From positions 1 through 22,826 of the forward strand of contig CALDDL010000169.1 of assembly GCA_937936675.1 (NCBI GenBank): a stretch of 22,826 nt of DNA. Reading direction: 5' to 3'. The notes beneath the pieces are model-generated. The model saw only the letters and a list, made by a program, of their open reading frames with translations, was not told the DNA's origin and did not search any database. The translations under genes were made by a program, and so were the position numbers. This document shows positions 7,831 to 16,692 of the stretch, in pieces. Origin of the DNA: an uncultured bacterium (lineage in GTDB: Bacteria; Bacteroidota; Ignavibacteria; Ignavibacteriales; Melioribacteraceae). Within the stretch, counting starts at the first letter, position 1, and every line of letters starts with the position of its first letter.

Positions 7831-10376
7831 AATATTTTATAGGTCTATTTTTTATCTCGTTGATAGTCTTAAATGCTCAGAGTAAAGTTACTATTGTTCC
7901 TGAACCTCAGCACTATAATTTTCTCGAGACAAGGTTTATTCTAGATAATAAACCAATAGCGGTGAATCTTTATATCGAGGATAATAAACCACTCAGCAAT
8001 TTAACTAATGATTTAATCGATATCCTAAAAAAGAGAAATTTAGAAATAAAGAAAAATGCACTATCAGAAAAAATAATCCATATAGGTATCCCTTCACTTG
8101 ATAAGACCTTTTCAAAATTGTGTACGAGTGCTGGATTAGAGATTGATAATTCAATACCTACCGATGGCTATCAGCTACAAATTAAAAATGATATGATACT
8201 TATTGCCGCAAATAATCCTAAAGGACTTTTTTATGGAATTCAGTCACTTAAGCAAATTATAAATGGTTCAGAAAATAATTATCTACAAGGAATAGAGATC
8301 AAAGATTACCCCTCGTTTATACTGCGAGGAATAATGGATGATATTAGCCGTGGACCTATTCCAACAATGGACTTTATGAAGTCACAGATAAGAAAATTTT
8401 CTGAAATGAAAATTAATTTTATGATGCATTATATTGAGCATGTAGTAAAAACAAAAAAACATCCTAAGATAGCTCCCGATGATGGCTCCTATACGATTGA
8501 AGAATGGAAAGAGATTACTGAATATGCAAAACTTTACAATATTGAATTGATTGGCAGTTTTCAATCATTCGGTCATTTTGAAAAGATTTTATCTATTCCC
8601 GAATATGCTCACCTAGGAGAAAGTGGTACTTTGATTTCTCCTGTAAAAGAAGAAAGTTACCGATTCTTAGAAGATATATATTCTGAGATGATACCTGCTT
8701 TTAGTAAATTATTTTTTAGTGTGGATTTGGATGAAACTTTTGATCTCGGAAAAGAAGATTCAAAAAAATTAGTAGATAGCCTCGGTTATGCCGAAGTCTA
8801 TTATCGTCATATTATGCGTCTTTATGATATTTTAAAAATGAAGGGCATAAGAATGTCAATGTGGGGGGATATTCTTCTTGAACATCCTTCTTTGCTCGAA
8901 AGAATTCCTAAGGATATTTTAATAGGAACTTGGAATTATGATGCTCAGGAGGACTTTCTAAAATTTATCTTACCTATTAAGAATGCAGGACTAGAATTTA
9001 TTGTATGTCCCGGAGTTCTAAATTCAAATAAGATTCTTCCTCAGTTTGGAAGAGCAATCACTAATATTAATAATTTCACGAGAGATGGATTAGCAAACGG
9101 AGCCATTGGAGTTCTTAATTGTATTTGGGACGATGCAGGAACTGCACTTTTTAATAACGATTGGTATGGTGTTGCTTTTGGAGCGGAACAAAGTTGGAAC
9201 TGCTCACCTAAGAAAATTGATGAATATGATTATAGATTCAATCGCGGTGTGCTTGGTTCAATAAATGATTCATATACTAAAACAATCCACAAGTTGAATG
9301 AGTTAGAAAAATTTGAACTAACAGACGGAATGACGGATAAAATATTATGGAATAAGCTTGTCCCTGAAAAAGGTGAAGAACTCAAAATATCAAAGGTAGA
9401 TTTGGATTCAGTCATCTCCGTTTTAACTAATGCTCAAAATGAGTTGAATAATATTAAGCTCAGTTCAAATTATGAATTAAAAGAATATCTACAATTGGTA
9501 ATCGATATATATCGTTCCGAAGCATTTAAAAGAATTGATTTAATAAAAATTGCAGACAATTATAAAAATGCTTTAAGAATTGTTTTCAATAAACCATTCG
9601 AAGCCAGAGAGAAGTTAGTTGAGGGAGTATCTATAATTAATAAAATAATCGAACGCCAGAATAAGGTGATTGATAATTATTCTTACATGTGGTTAAAGGA
9701 AAATCATACTTATGCCTTAAACAAAATAACTGATAAATATAAAAATGAAGCCATAAATTTTGAGAGAGTAAAAAATGATTTATATACTTCACTAAAAATG
9801 TTTGATACCGATAGAACGTTAAATCCATTAGAAAGTAGTTCATTAAATATTTCTGAATTACCGGGGAAATATTTTCAAGAATGGATGATAATACAACCAA
9901 TATTAAATTTGTCTGATTATTCAGGTGATCTTCTAAAAGATATGGGGGGCGAAAAAGTAGCAGAACCAAGAGTAACACAAGAATTTTTTATTGATTCTTT
10001 AAAATATCGTTGGAGACGTTTAGTATCGGAATATCCTGATATAATAAATATTTCAAAAATATTTAATACTAAAAATCAAGAAGGCGTAATTTATTCTTTT
10101 GCAAATATATTCTCTGATTCGTCGGTTTCAGTTAATGCTTCAATAGGAGCGGATGAAAAATGTGAAGTATTTATTAATGGTAATAAGGTTGCTGCTTTTA
10201 CTGGTACAGATCAATTTATTCCCGACGAGCATAAAGTAAAGATTCCCTTAATCAAAGGGAAAAACAATTTATTAATTAAGAGTTATCAGACTAAGGGGGA
10301 CTGGATTTTTTCTTTTCGCCTGCCTGAAATCAAAGTAAGAAATAGTAAAAATCGTTATACAATTTATTTAAACTAA
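7827..10376 (+). CDS. secreted GH20-like beta-N-acetylhexosaminidase with C-terminal beta-sandwich
   Basis: 849 residues from the ATG at 7827, which overlaps the preceding stop (ATGA) and starts directly with a signal peptide (Met-Lys, hydrophobic core, cut after 'LNAQS'). A TTG at 7815 would add four residues before it and is rejected. Residues ~20-155 form the GH20b-type N-terminal domain ('VPEPQHYNF', 'PKGLFYGIQSLKQII'). Residues ~165-460 form the catalytic barrel: 'LRGIMDDISRGPIPT', 'FQSFGHFEKIL', the Asp-Glu pair D302-E303 in 'FSVDLDETFDLG' (GH20 substrate-assisted catalysis), 'SMWGDIL', 'GVLNCIWDDAG'. Residues ~460-735 are mostly helical and unassigned. Residues ~735-849 look like a galactose-binding beta-sandwich ('CEVFINGNKVAAF', 'LIKGKNNLLIKSYQ'). 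It should release terminal hexosamines in the periplasm or outside. The divergent DLDE motif, closer to hexosaminidase-D-like members, leaves specificity open. Confidence 0.8.
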   Translation: MKYFIGLFFISLIVLNAQSKVTIVPEPQHYNFLETRFILDNKPIAVNLYIEDNKPLSNLTNDLIDILKKRNLEIKKNALSEKIIHIGIPSLDKTFSKLCTSAGLEIDNSIPTDGYQLQIKNDMILIAANNPKGLFYGIQSLKQIINGSENNYLQGIEIKDYPSFILRGIMDDISRGPIPTMDFMKSQIRKFSEMKINFMMHYIEHVVKTKKHPKIAPDDGSYTIEEWKEITEYAKLYNIELIGSFQSFGHFEKILSIPEYAHLGESGTLISPVKEESYRFLEDIYSEMIPAFSKLFFSVDLDETFDLGKEDSKKLVDSLGYAEVYYRHIMRLYDILKMKGIRMSMWGDILLEHPSLLERIPKDILIGTWNYDAQEDFLKFILPIKNAGLEFIVCPGVLNSNKILPQFGRAITNINNFTRDGLANGAIGVLNCIWDDAGTALFNNDWYGVAFGAEQSWNCSPKKIDEYDYRFNRGVLGSINDSYTKTIHKLNELEKFELTDGMTDKILWNKLVPEKGEELKISKVDLDSVISVLTNAQNELNNIKLSSNYELKEYLQLVIDIYRSEAFKRIDLIKIADNYKNALRIVFNKPFEAREKLVEGVSIINKIIERQNKVIDNYSYMWLKENHTYALNKITDKYKNEAINFERVKNDLYTSLKMFDTDRTLNPLESSSLNISELPGKYFQEWMIIQPILNLSDYSGDLLKDMGGEKVAEPRVTQEFFIDSLKYRWRRLVSEYPDIINISKIFNTKNQEGVIYSFANIFSDSSVSVNASIGADEKCEVFINGNKVAAFTGTDQFIPDEHKVKIPLIKGKNNLLIKSYQTKGDWIFSFRLPEIKVRNSKNRYTIYLN

Positions 10377-10391
10377 GAATGAGTAAAAAAT

Positions 10392-11159
10392 ATGTACAAG
10401 ATTACTAAAGAAAAATTAGATGTGAATATTTATCCCACAAGAGAAGAAATGGGTAAAGCTGCTGCTGATTACTCAGCGGCAATAATTAAAAAAATATTAT
10501 CCGAGAAAGAAAGTTTAAGGGCAGTATTTGCTGCTGCACCTTCACAGAACGAATTTTTGGAAAATATATTATTAAGAGATGATATTGAGTGGAACAGAAT
10601 TCACGCATTCCACATGGATGAATATTCAGGGATATCCCCTGATTCACCGCAGTCATTTGCAAATTGGCTAAAGAATAAAATATTTAGCAAAAAACCGTTC
10701 GCATCCGTTAGTTATATTGATACATATCAAAAAGATCCGGATGAAGTGTGTTCCGAATATGAAAAATTATTGAAAGAAGCTCCAATTGATATTGTATTTA
10801 TGGGAATAGGAGAAAATGGTCATATAGCATTTAATGATCCACCGGTTGCTGATTTTAATGATCCTAAATGGGTAAAGACTGTTGAACTCGAAGAGAAATG
10901 CAAAGTTCAGCAAGTTTTTGACGGATGCTTCCCGACTGTCGCAGATGTTCCTAATGATGCAATTACATTAACGATACCGGCATTACTCTCTGCTGATTAT
11001 CTTTCTGTTGTTGTCCCCGGAATTAGAAAGTCTGATGCCGTTAGAGATACTATTTATGGAGAGATTTCTACCAAATGCCCTGCTTCAATTCTTCGAACAC
11101 ATAAGAATGCTAAAATGTTTCTTGATTTTGATGCAGCTAATAAAATAAATTTTAAATAA
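10392..11159 (+). CDS. NagB-like glucosamine-6-phosphate deaminase/isomerase homologue, divergent active site
   Basis: 255 residues, cytoplasmic, 15 bp after the hexosaminidase gene; length normal for NagB. 'FHMDEYSG' keeps the catalytic Asp (D76 = E. coli D72), and 'GIGENGHIAFNDPP' (138-151) is the NagB signature, keeping H144 (= H143). Two members of the ring-opening relay differ: D141 is N142 and E148 is D149. The phosphate loop (E. coli PTGGTP) is replaced by 'AAAPSQNEF', and R172 aligns with a non-basic residue; the Lys matching K208 seems kept in 'GIRKSDAV'. The fold and general job, isomerising and deaminating an amino sugar, are well supported. Whether the substrate is GlcN-6-P, another amino-sugar phosphate or an unphosphorylated sugar is unclear. 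No NagA, NagK or PTS gene is present in the window. Confidence 0.85.
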   Translation: MYKITKEKLDVNIYPTREEMGKAAADYSAAIIKKILSEKESLRAVFAAAPSQNEFLENILLRDDIEWNRIHAFHMDEYSGISPDSPQSFANWLKNKIFSKKPFASVSYIDTYQKDPDEVCSEYEKLLKEAPIDIVFMGIGENGHIAFNDPPVADFNDPKWVKTVELEEKCKVQQVFDGCFPTVADVPNDAITLTIPALLSADYLSVVVPGIRKSDAVRDTIYGEISTKCPASILRTHKNAKMFLDFDAANKINFK

Positions 11160-11175
11160 TTCCATCGGTATAAAA

Positions 11176-13674
11176 GTGAAAACAAAATTCCTTTTCTTAA
11201 TTCTCTTTTTCGGTAGTTTAATTTTTGCTCAAGAAAAAGTCTATTTTTTTGACATTGGAACTAAAGAAACAGATAAAACTGAATTCAGTATTTCTTTACC
11301 AGGAGATCAACTTTATTCATTAAATAATAAAAGCGGTTGGGATAAAGAATATAAAAATCAATTTCAAAGAGATCTACTTTATATCCGTTCAGTAAGAAAT
11401 TCACTTACTTATGATGGTATTACCGATAAAGAGATTAAGTTCAAAATTGATCTTCCTAAGGGTAATTACTTATTAACTTATTGGATTGAAGTAGGTTATG
11501 ATAAAGATGGCACATCAAAAATATTTGTAAACGGAACAGATAAAAAAATTGTTCAGCATAAATTAAAAGAAGATGAAGAAGGGCAGATAAGATTTATCTC
11601 GCAGTATCGGGTAATAAATACCGAATTTCAATCGACCGATTCGGTAAATGAACTATTTTGGAAGGGAGAAGCTGACTCAATTCGATTACTCGGATTTTCA
11701 ATAATTCCAAAAGAAATAAAAGAGATAGAAAATCAAAGACCTATATCTGAAAAAATATCACTAGCTGGCGTCTATAATTCTAATATCGATTTGAATGACC
11801 TAAAATTGATTTTAGAAAGCCGTCTTAGATTCTTAAAAAACGATCCATATTATCTTTACTGGTATATTCAAGTTTCGCTGCTAAGTGAAGCAGAGAGATT
11901 TCATAATCAGCAAGGATGGGAATGGGTCAAGGACTTAACGGGATATTCTATTTTTGATCGAATGCACCAAGTTTTATTTCTTGCTGATACTCAAATTGAA
12001 AATGCTTCGAGTAAGAATAATTTATTAAGAGAAAGAGCTGTATGGTTGAGAGGAAAAACATCTTATGACTTAGTATTAGAGAGGGGTGGAAATTACCAGA
12101 GGGAAATTTATTTAAAAGATTTTTCAGATTTATTAAAGCTCTACCCGAATGACGAGATACTCAGAATGCTAAATGGCGAATTAATTTATTCCCCCTCATA
12201 TTGTGATATTTATAAAGAAGATCCAAAAATTCCCAAATGGGCGGCATTACAACTTGAAGCGATTTGCAGACTAAGTAATGAAGTGGATTGGTGGGTTAAT
12301 AAGAAACAAGCTCCTAATGGCGAATTAGGCGGAAAGATTGATGATGACGTTGAGATACTCCGCGAGTGGTCGCCTCTTCTTCTTTATGGAAATAAAAATG
12401 TAATTAAAGGATGGACTAAATTAGCAGACGCAATTTGGAATAGCCCCGGAGTATTTAAAGGATATTCAAAAAATATTTTAGATGTCGAACATTCGGCTGA
12501 GTTTATTGCTGATTCCACACCCGAATTAATTTTGATAGATAGCAGTACGACATATCTTTCGAGATTAGAATACACTGCAGAACATTTTAAGAATTTATGG
12601 TCTGTGAAAAATAAATTTGGACGCAGATTCTTCAAATCGGGCTGGTATAGTTCCACTCAAATTGATGAACGTCCTCCGCGTAATAGAGATGTTGATTATA
12701 ATGCACGGGCAATTAAGCCTTTGCGCTTTCTTGCATGGGCTACTCAAGACACTCAATATATCTCTTTATTAGAACAATGGTCTAAAGCGTGGCTTAGCGC
12801 ATCGTTAAAAACCGAAAAAGGAAAACCTCTCGGAATTATTCCGCCATCAATAAGATATTATGATGAAGCAATAAATGGAGACGAGCCTAATTGGTATAAA
12901 GCTAATATGATGTGGAGTTATTATGACTGGTCTCATAGTTCAGGAAGTAAAATTTTAGATAATCTTGTTTTTACTTATACTCTAACAAAAGATGATTCAC
13001 TATTATTGCCCCTAGAATTATCATTAGAACTAATTGATAAATTAATCAAAAAGGGAGTGAACTTAAAAGATGGAAAATTTTTAGAAGGTTCTGAAGAATG
13101 GGCAGCCCAAAATTTAATGAATGAAGATGGATTTTGGAATTCTGTTCAAATTTGGAGACTTCTTAAAAATGATAAGAAATATGATGACATGATTTCTAAA
13201 TATGCTTCCTATTATATTCGTTATTTAATGACCGGAGATAAGAGAAATCTTGAGAAGGGATTGAATGAATTACTAACTACACTTAGATATAATACACCTT
13301 TAAGGACCGATATGGTAATGCATACGGATCGAGTTAGGATTCCTGGAACAACCGAATTAAGAGCAATGATTTCCGGTGATGGTTCACCAGAAGGCGGTTC
13401 TCCTTTCTATGCCGCCAGTTGGCAAGATACAGATAATAAGTTAGCAATCGTTCTAGAAAAATTTGATAATGATAGTTTGATAATAAATACATATTATGCA
13501 GGTAATAAAGATAAGGAATTTACCCTCCGTCCTTGGTTATTAGAAAATGGAACCTACAATATTTTTATTAATGATGTAATGGTAAACAATATAATAATTT
13601 CTAAAAGGGGAGAGGAAATTACTCTTTTAATTCCTGCTAAAAAAGAATCAGTTATAAAAATCATTAAAAACTAA
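11176..13674 (+). CDS. large secreted multidomain alpha/alpha-toroid protein, candidate polysaccharide lyase/hydrolase
   Basis: 832 residues starting at GTG 11176, chosen because it opens straight into a signal peptide (Lys-Thr-Lys, hydrophobic core, cut at 'LIFAQ'). Residues ~20-178 are a beta-sandwich of malectin/CBM type ('YFFDIGTKETD', 'LPKGNYLLTYWIEVGY', 'KIFVNGTDKKI', 'SIRLLGFSI'). Residues ~200-720 are helical pairs of an alpha/alpha toroid with conserved-looking cleft motifs: 'NGELGGKIDDDVEILREW' (381-398), 'DVEHSAEF' (436-443), 'ERPPRNRDVDYNARA' (498-512). Residues ~720-832 are a C-terminal beta domain ('KEFTLRPWLLENGTYNIFIN'). Toroid plus beta domain is the architecture of several uronate lyases, and a GH105 gene downstream needs a lyase to feed it; none other is evident. 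I cannot place it in a named family, so lyase is an inference. Last gene of the six-gene run. Confidence 0.6.
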   Translation: MKTKFLFLILFFGSLIFAQEKVYFFDIGTKETDKTEFSISLPGDQLYSLNNKSGWDKEYKNQFQRDLLYIRSVRNSLTYDGITDKEIKFKIDLPKGNYLLTYWIEVGYDKDGTSKIFVNGTDKKIVQHKLKEDEEGQIRFISQYRVINTEFQSTDSVNELFWKGEADSIRLLGFSIIPKEIKEIENQRPISEKISLAGVYNSNIDLNDLKLILESRLRFLKNDPYYLYWYIQVSLLSEAERFHNQQGWEWVKDLTGYSIFDRMHQVLFLADTQIENASSKNNLLRERAVWLRGKTSYDLVLERGGNYQREIYLKDFSDLLKLYPNDEILRMLNGELIYSPSYCDIYKEDPKIPKWAALQLEAICRLSNEVDWWVNKKQAPNGELGGKIDDDVEILREWSPLLLYGNKNVIKGWTKLADAIWNSPGVFKGYSKNILDVEHSAEFIADSTPELILIDSSTTYLSRLEYTAEHFKNLWSVKNKFGRRFFKSGWYSSTQIDERPPRNRDVDYNARAIKPLRFLAWATQDTQYISLLEQWSKAWLSASLKTEKGKPLGIIPPSIRYYDEAINGDEPNWYKANMMWSYYDWSHSSGSKILDNLVFTYTLTKDDSLLLPLELSLELIDKLIKKGVNLKDGKFLEGSEEWAAQNLMNEDGFWNSVQIWRLLKNDKKYDDMISKYASYYIRYLMTGDKRNLEKGLNELLTTLRYNTPLRTDMVMHTDRVRIPGTTELRAMISGDGSPEGGSPFYAASWQDTDNKLAIVLEKFDNDSLIINTYYAGNKDKEFTLRPWLLENGTYNIFINDVMVNNIIISKRGEEITLLIPAKKESVIKIIKN

Positions 13675-13715
13675 AGCAAAAAATTAAAAAAAATGTACGA
13701 ATTGACTTGACACTT

Positions 13716-13735
13716 TATAATAAATTGACCAATTT
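13716..13735 (+). promoter_or_regulatory. candidate promoter elements and inverted repeat upstream of the TonB receptor gene
   Basis: A perfect TATAAT is at 13716-13721, and an inverted repeat AAATTG-AC-CAATTT spans 13722-13735. The TTGACC inside it (13725-13730) could alternatively be a -35 box with AGTAAT (13749-13754) as -10, 18 bp apart, which would put the 20-bp shared element across the -10. Neither choice can be proven by eye, and Bacteroidota-type sigma factors prefer other boxes. Confidence 0.3.
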
Positions 13736-13740
13736 TAATT

Positions 13741-13760
13741 AACGTTTAAGTAATGCTTTA
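13741..13760 (+). promoter_or_regulatory. 20-bp shared regulatory element, copy B
   Basis: AACGTTTA-AG-TAATGCTTTA, matching copy A (4308-4327, minus strand) at 18 of 20 positions, 51 bp before the ATG of the TonB receptor gene. The element continues into TGCTTTAAGCA (13754-13764), an 11-bp odd palindrome absent from copy A, and AAGT/ACTT flank it. Likely an operator or activator site controlling receptor expression together with the minus-strand operon. Confidence 0.6.
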
Positions 13761-13811
13761 AGCACTTCAAGTACAATTCGATTAAAAAAAATAATCGTAT
13801 TAGGAGGTTAG

Positions 13812-16643
13812 ATGAAGTTAAGAATGCTACTAAATACTCTACTATTATTTATTACTTGCACATCAATTAATTTAGCACAATCCGGCGAAGTTACGGGAAA
13901 GATTACTGACGGGGCTGATGGATCGCCATTATGGGGCACTAATATTATGGTTGCAGGAACTTCAATTGGAACTACAACTGATATGGAAGGAAAATATCGT
14001 CTTTCAAGAGTTCCTGCCGGAAATCAAGTTATTGTTTTTAAGTATCTTGGTTATCGAACAGATAGTATTAAGGTTGTTATTTTATCAGGAAAAACCACAA
14101 GAGTAGATACTAAATTAGATCTTGAAGCTGTTGCAGGTCAGGAAGTAATTGTAACAGCTCAGCTACAAGGACAAGCCGCAGCAATCAATCAGCAGTTAAG
14201 TTCCAATAAAATTGTAAACGTAGTTTCTAAAGATCGAATTGAAGAATTACCGGATCAAAATGCAGCCGAATCAGTCGGAAGACTCCCCGGCATTTCTATC
14301 CAAAGAGATGCAGGCGAAGGAACTAAATTAGTCGTAAGAGGTCTCTCTCCGAAATTCAATTCTGTTACAGTCAATGGTCAAAGAATTCCTGCAACTGATG
14401 CTCAAAATCGGTCAGTTGATCTAAGCATGCTCTCCTCAGATATGCTTGCAGGTATAGAAGTTTTCAAAGCATTAACACCGGATTTAGATGCCGATGCTGT
14501 TGGTGGAACTGTTAATTTTCAAGTCAAAAAAGCTGATACTGGATTGAACTCAAGTTTAAAGTTGCAAGGCGGATATATTAACCAAGATAAAGCTTATGAT
14601 AACTATCGTGGTAATTTTGCGGTCAGCAATAGATTCTTAGAAAATAAGCTTGGCGTGTTATTAACCGGAAATATTCAACGTGCAAATAGAGGAAGTGATA
14701 TTCTTGACGCATCTTATTTATTTGATAGTGAAAATAAAAATGCCTCCGCTTCAAAAATTATTGTTGGAAATTTAAATCTTGGTGATAGACGAGAAATAAG
14801 AGATCGATTTGGTGCTAGTTTAGTTATGGATTATGAATTAGAGAATGGCGAGATTATGCTCAGTTCTCTCTATGGAAGAACCGACCGTGATGAAGTAAGA
14901 AGAAGAAAAAGATATCGTGTTGATGCAGCTTATGTAGAATATTGGTTAAGGAATAGAGAAATTAATATTGATATGTTTACTAATTCTCTTAGTGGAAAGC
15001 ATAATTTCGGTTGGTTTAATTTATCTTGGCAGGGATCATATTCTTATTCAGGTAGTGATATGCCTTTTTCGCATGATTCGCAGTTCAGGGAAATTGGGGC
15101 TTTCAATGCTGATTTAGTTGCTAATAAAGGTCCAAAATTAATCCCTCTGGGAGCAAAAAATAATCTCGAAGAGACTATTTTTAAACAAGATTTTATTGAT
15201 TCAGAGACTTCAAAGGATAAAGATTTTACCGGACAGTTTGATATAAAAATGCCGTTTTCTCTTTTTGCCGATATAACCGGCGAAATTAAATTCGGCGGTA
15301 AAATTCGAGATAAAAATCGTACTCTTGATAAAGGACAATTTATGACCTTAGCTTTTACTATTGATAATATTGGTAAAGCTAATCCCGGTGATTTTGCAAC
15401 AACAAGAGAAGGGAAAATTAAGATCAGTAATTTTTATGATGAATCATATACAATTGATGATTTCTTAAATGGTCAATATGAATTCGGACCGGCAAAGCCA
15501 CTTGACAGAGACAAATTGGAAGCTTTCAAAAATAAATATTGGAGCAGCTACGTTAATAACCATGCATTTGATTTAGAGGATTATGAAGCAGGAGAATCTG
15601 TTTATGCAGGTTATCTAATGTCTGAAATCAATGTCGGTCCCGATTTGATGATTCTTCCCGGTTTTCGTGTAGAAAGAACGGTTACTTCTTACAAAAGCAA
15701 ATTCGGTCAAGCTAAAGTTGATGAAGATGGTATCGTACAATTAACCAATTCAAAAGATACAGTGGGCACGGTTGGTTATAATGAATTTCTTCCGATGATA
15801 CATATAAAATATAACTTTACAAGATGGATGGACTTAAGATTAGCTTTTACTAAGACCCTTTCTCGTCCCGATTATTTTAATTTAGTGCCATGGGAGCGAG
15901 TTCTCTCTTTTGAAGGTACAATCGAAAGAGGAGAACCATACTTAAAGCATACTAAAGTATGGAACTATGATGCTTATTTAACTTTCTATGGTAATTTTGG
16001 TTTAGTAGGAATAGGCGGATATTATAAAAAACTCAGAGATATCGATTATTTAAGAACAAGTCGAATTACTACTCCGGGTCCTACCGTTGGATATACTTTG
16101 GTATCACCGGAGAATTCAAAATATGATACAGAGGTAAAGGGACTTGAAATAGAAGTACAAACAAATTTAAGATTTTTACCCGAGCCCTTTGACGGTATAG
16201 TCTTATATGCTAATTATTCTTATATTGATTCAAAAACATTCTTCCCATATCTTGTTGCAGGGAAGAGGAATCCAAGACCACCGTTTAATTTCACATTTAT
16301 TGATTCAGTAAGAGAAGCTCGTATGCCCGGGCAGGCAGAACATATTGCAAATTTTACTTTTGGATATGAAAAAGGCGATTTCTCGGGTCGTGTTTCTCTT
16401 ATCTATCAGGGATCAGCTCTTCAAATTATTGGACAGCGTGCTGAACTTGATGGTTACTCGGATGCATTTGTTCGTTGGGATTTTGCGGCTCAATATAAAT
16501 TGCTTAAAAATTTAGCTCTACAATTCAATCTGAATAATTTCACTAATCTTCCGGAAGGTTCTTATCTTGGATTAGAATCATATCCTACAAAAGAAGAATA
16601 CTTTGGGTGGACAGCAGATCTGGGGATCAAATATGAGTTTTAA
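13812..16643 (+). CDS. TonB-dependent receptor (TIGR01782-like) with carboxypeptidase-regulatory-like N-domain
   Basis: 943 residues, ideal ribosome binding site (AGGAGG, 13803-13808). Signal peptide to about residue 23; residues ~25-104 are the CarboxypepD_reg-like beta-sandwich ('GEVTGKITDGADGSPL', 'YRLSRVPAGNQVIVFKYLGY'); residues ~125-240 are the plug, with 'LPDQNAAESVGRLPGISIQR' (146-165), 'KLVVRGLSPKFNSVTVNGQR' (172-191) and 'LDADAVGGTVNF'. The rest is a 22-strand-type barrel ending in the required terminal aromatic ('LGIKYEF'). The plug motifs are those of the TIGR01782 receptors that import oligosaccharides without a SusD partner, and no SusD gene follows. It should bring glycan fragments into the periplasm using TonB-ExbBD. 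It starts a new transcription unit with the beta-helix gene. Confidence 0.93.
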   Translation: MKLRMLLNTLLLFITCTSINLAQSGEVTGKITDGADGSPLWGTNIMVAGTSIGTTTDMEGKYRLSRVPAGNQVIVFKYLGYRTDSIKVVILSGKTTRVDTKLDLEAVAGQEVIVTAQLQGQAAAINQQLSSNKIVNVVSKDRIEELPDQNAAESVGRLPGISIQRDAGEGTKLVVRGLSPKFNSVTVNGQRIPATDAQNRSVDLSMLSSDMLAGIEVFKALTPDLDADAVGGTVNFQVKKADTGLNSSLKLQGGYINQDKAYDNYRGNFAVSNRFLENKLGVLLTGNIQRANRGSDILDASYLFDSENKNASASKIIVGNLNLGDRREIRDRFGASLVMDYELENGEIMLSSLYGRTDRDEVRRRKRYRVDAAYVEYWLRNREINIDMFTNSLSGKHNFGWFNLSWQGSYSYSGSDMPFSHDSQFREIGAFNADLVANKGPKLIPLGAKNNLEETIFKQDFIDSETSKDKDFTGQFDIKMPFSLFADITGEIKFGGKIRDKNRTLDKGQFMTLAFTIDNIGKANPGDFATTREGKIKISNFYDESYTIDDFLNGQYEFGPAKPLDRDKLEAFKNKYWSSYVNNHAFDLEDYEAGESVYAGYLMSEINVGPDLMILPGFRVERTVTSYKSKFGQAKVDEDGIVQLTNSKDTVGTVGYNEFLPMIHIKYNFTRWMDLRLAFTKTLSRPDYFNLVPWERVLSFEGTIERGEPYLKHTKVWNYDAYLTFYGNFGLVGIGGYYKKLRDIDYLRTSRITTPGPTVGYTLVSPENSKYDTEVKGLEIEVQTNLRFLPEPFDGIVLYANYSYIDSKTFFPYLVAGKRNPRPPFNFTFIDSVREARMPGQAEHIANFTFGYEKGDFSGRVSLIYQGSALQIIGQRAELDGYSDAFVRWDFAAQYKLLKNLALQFNLNNFTNLPEGSYLGLESYPTKEEYFGWTADLGIKYEF

Positions 16644-16692
16644 TTATTTATAAATAACAAAACACAGCTATCACAAAACAAATGAGGTAATT

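Noticed and set aside
16644..16657. Perfect 14-bp palindrome TTATTTATAAATAA between receptor and beta-helix genes
   Set aside because: Composed only of A and T in AT-rich DNA, not found in the other promoters; chance is likely.
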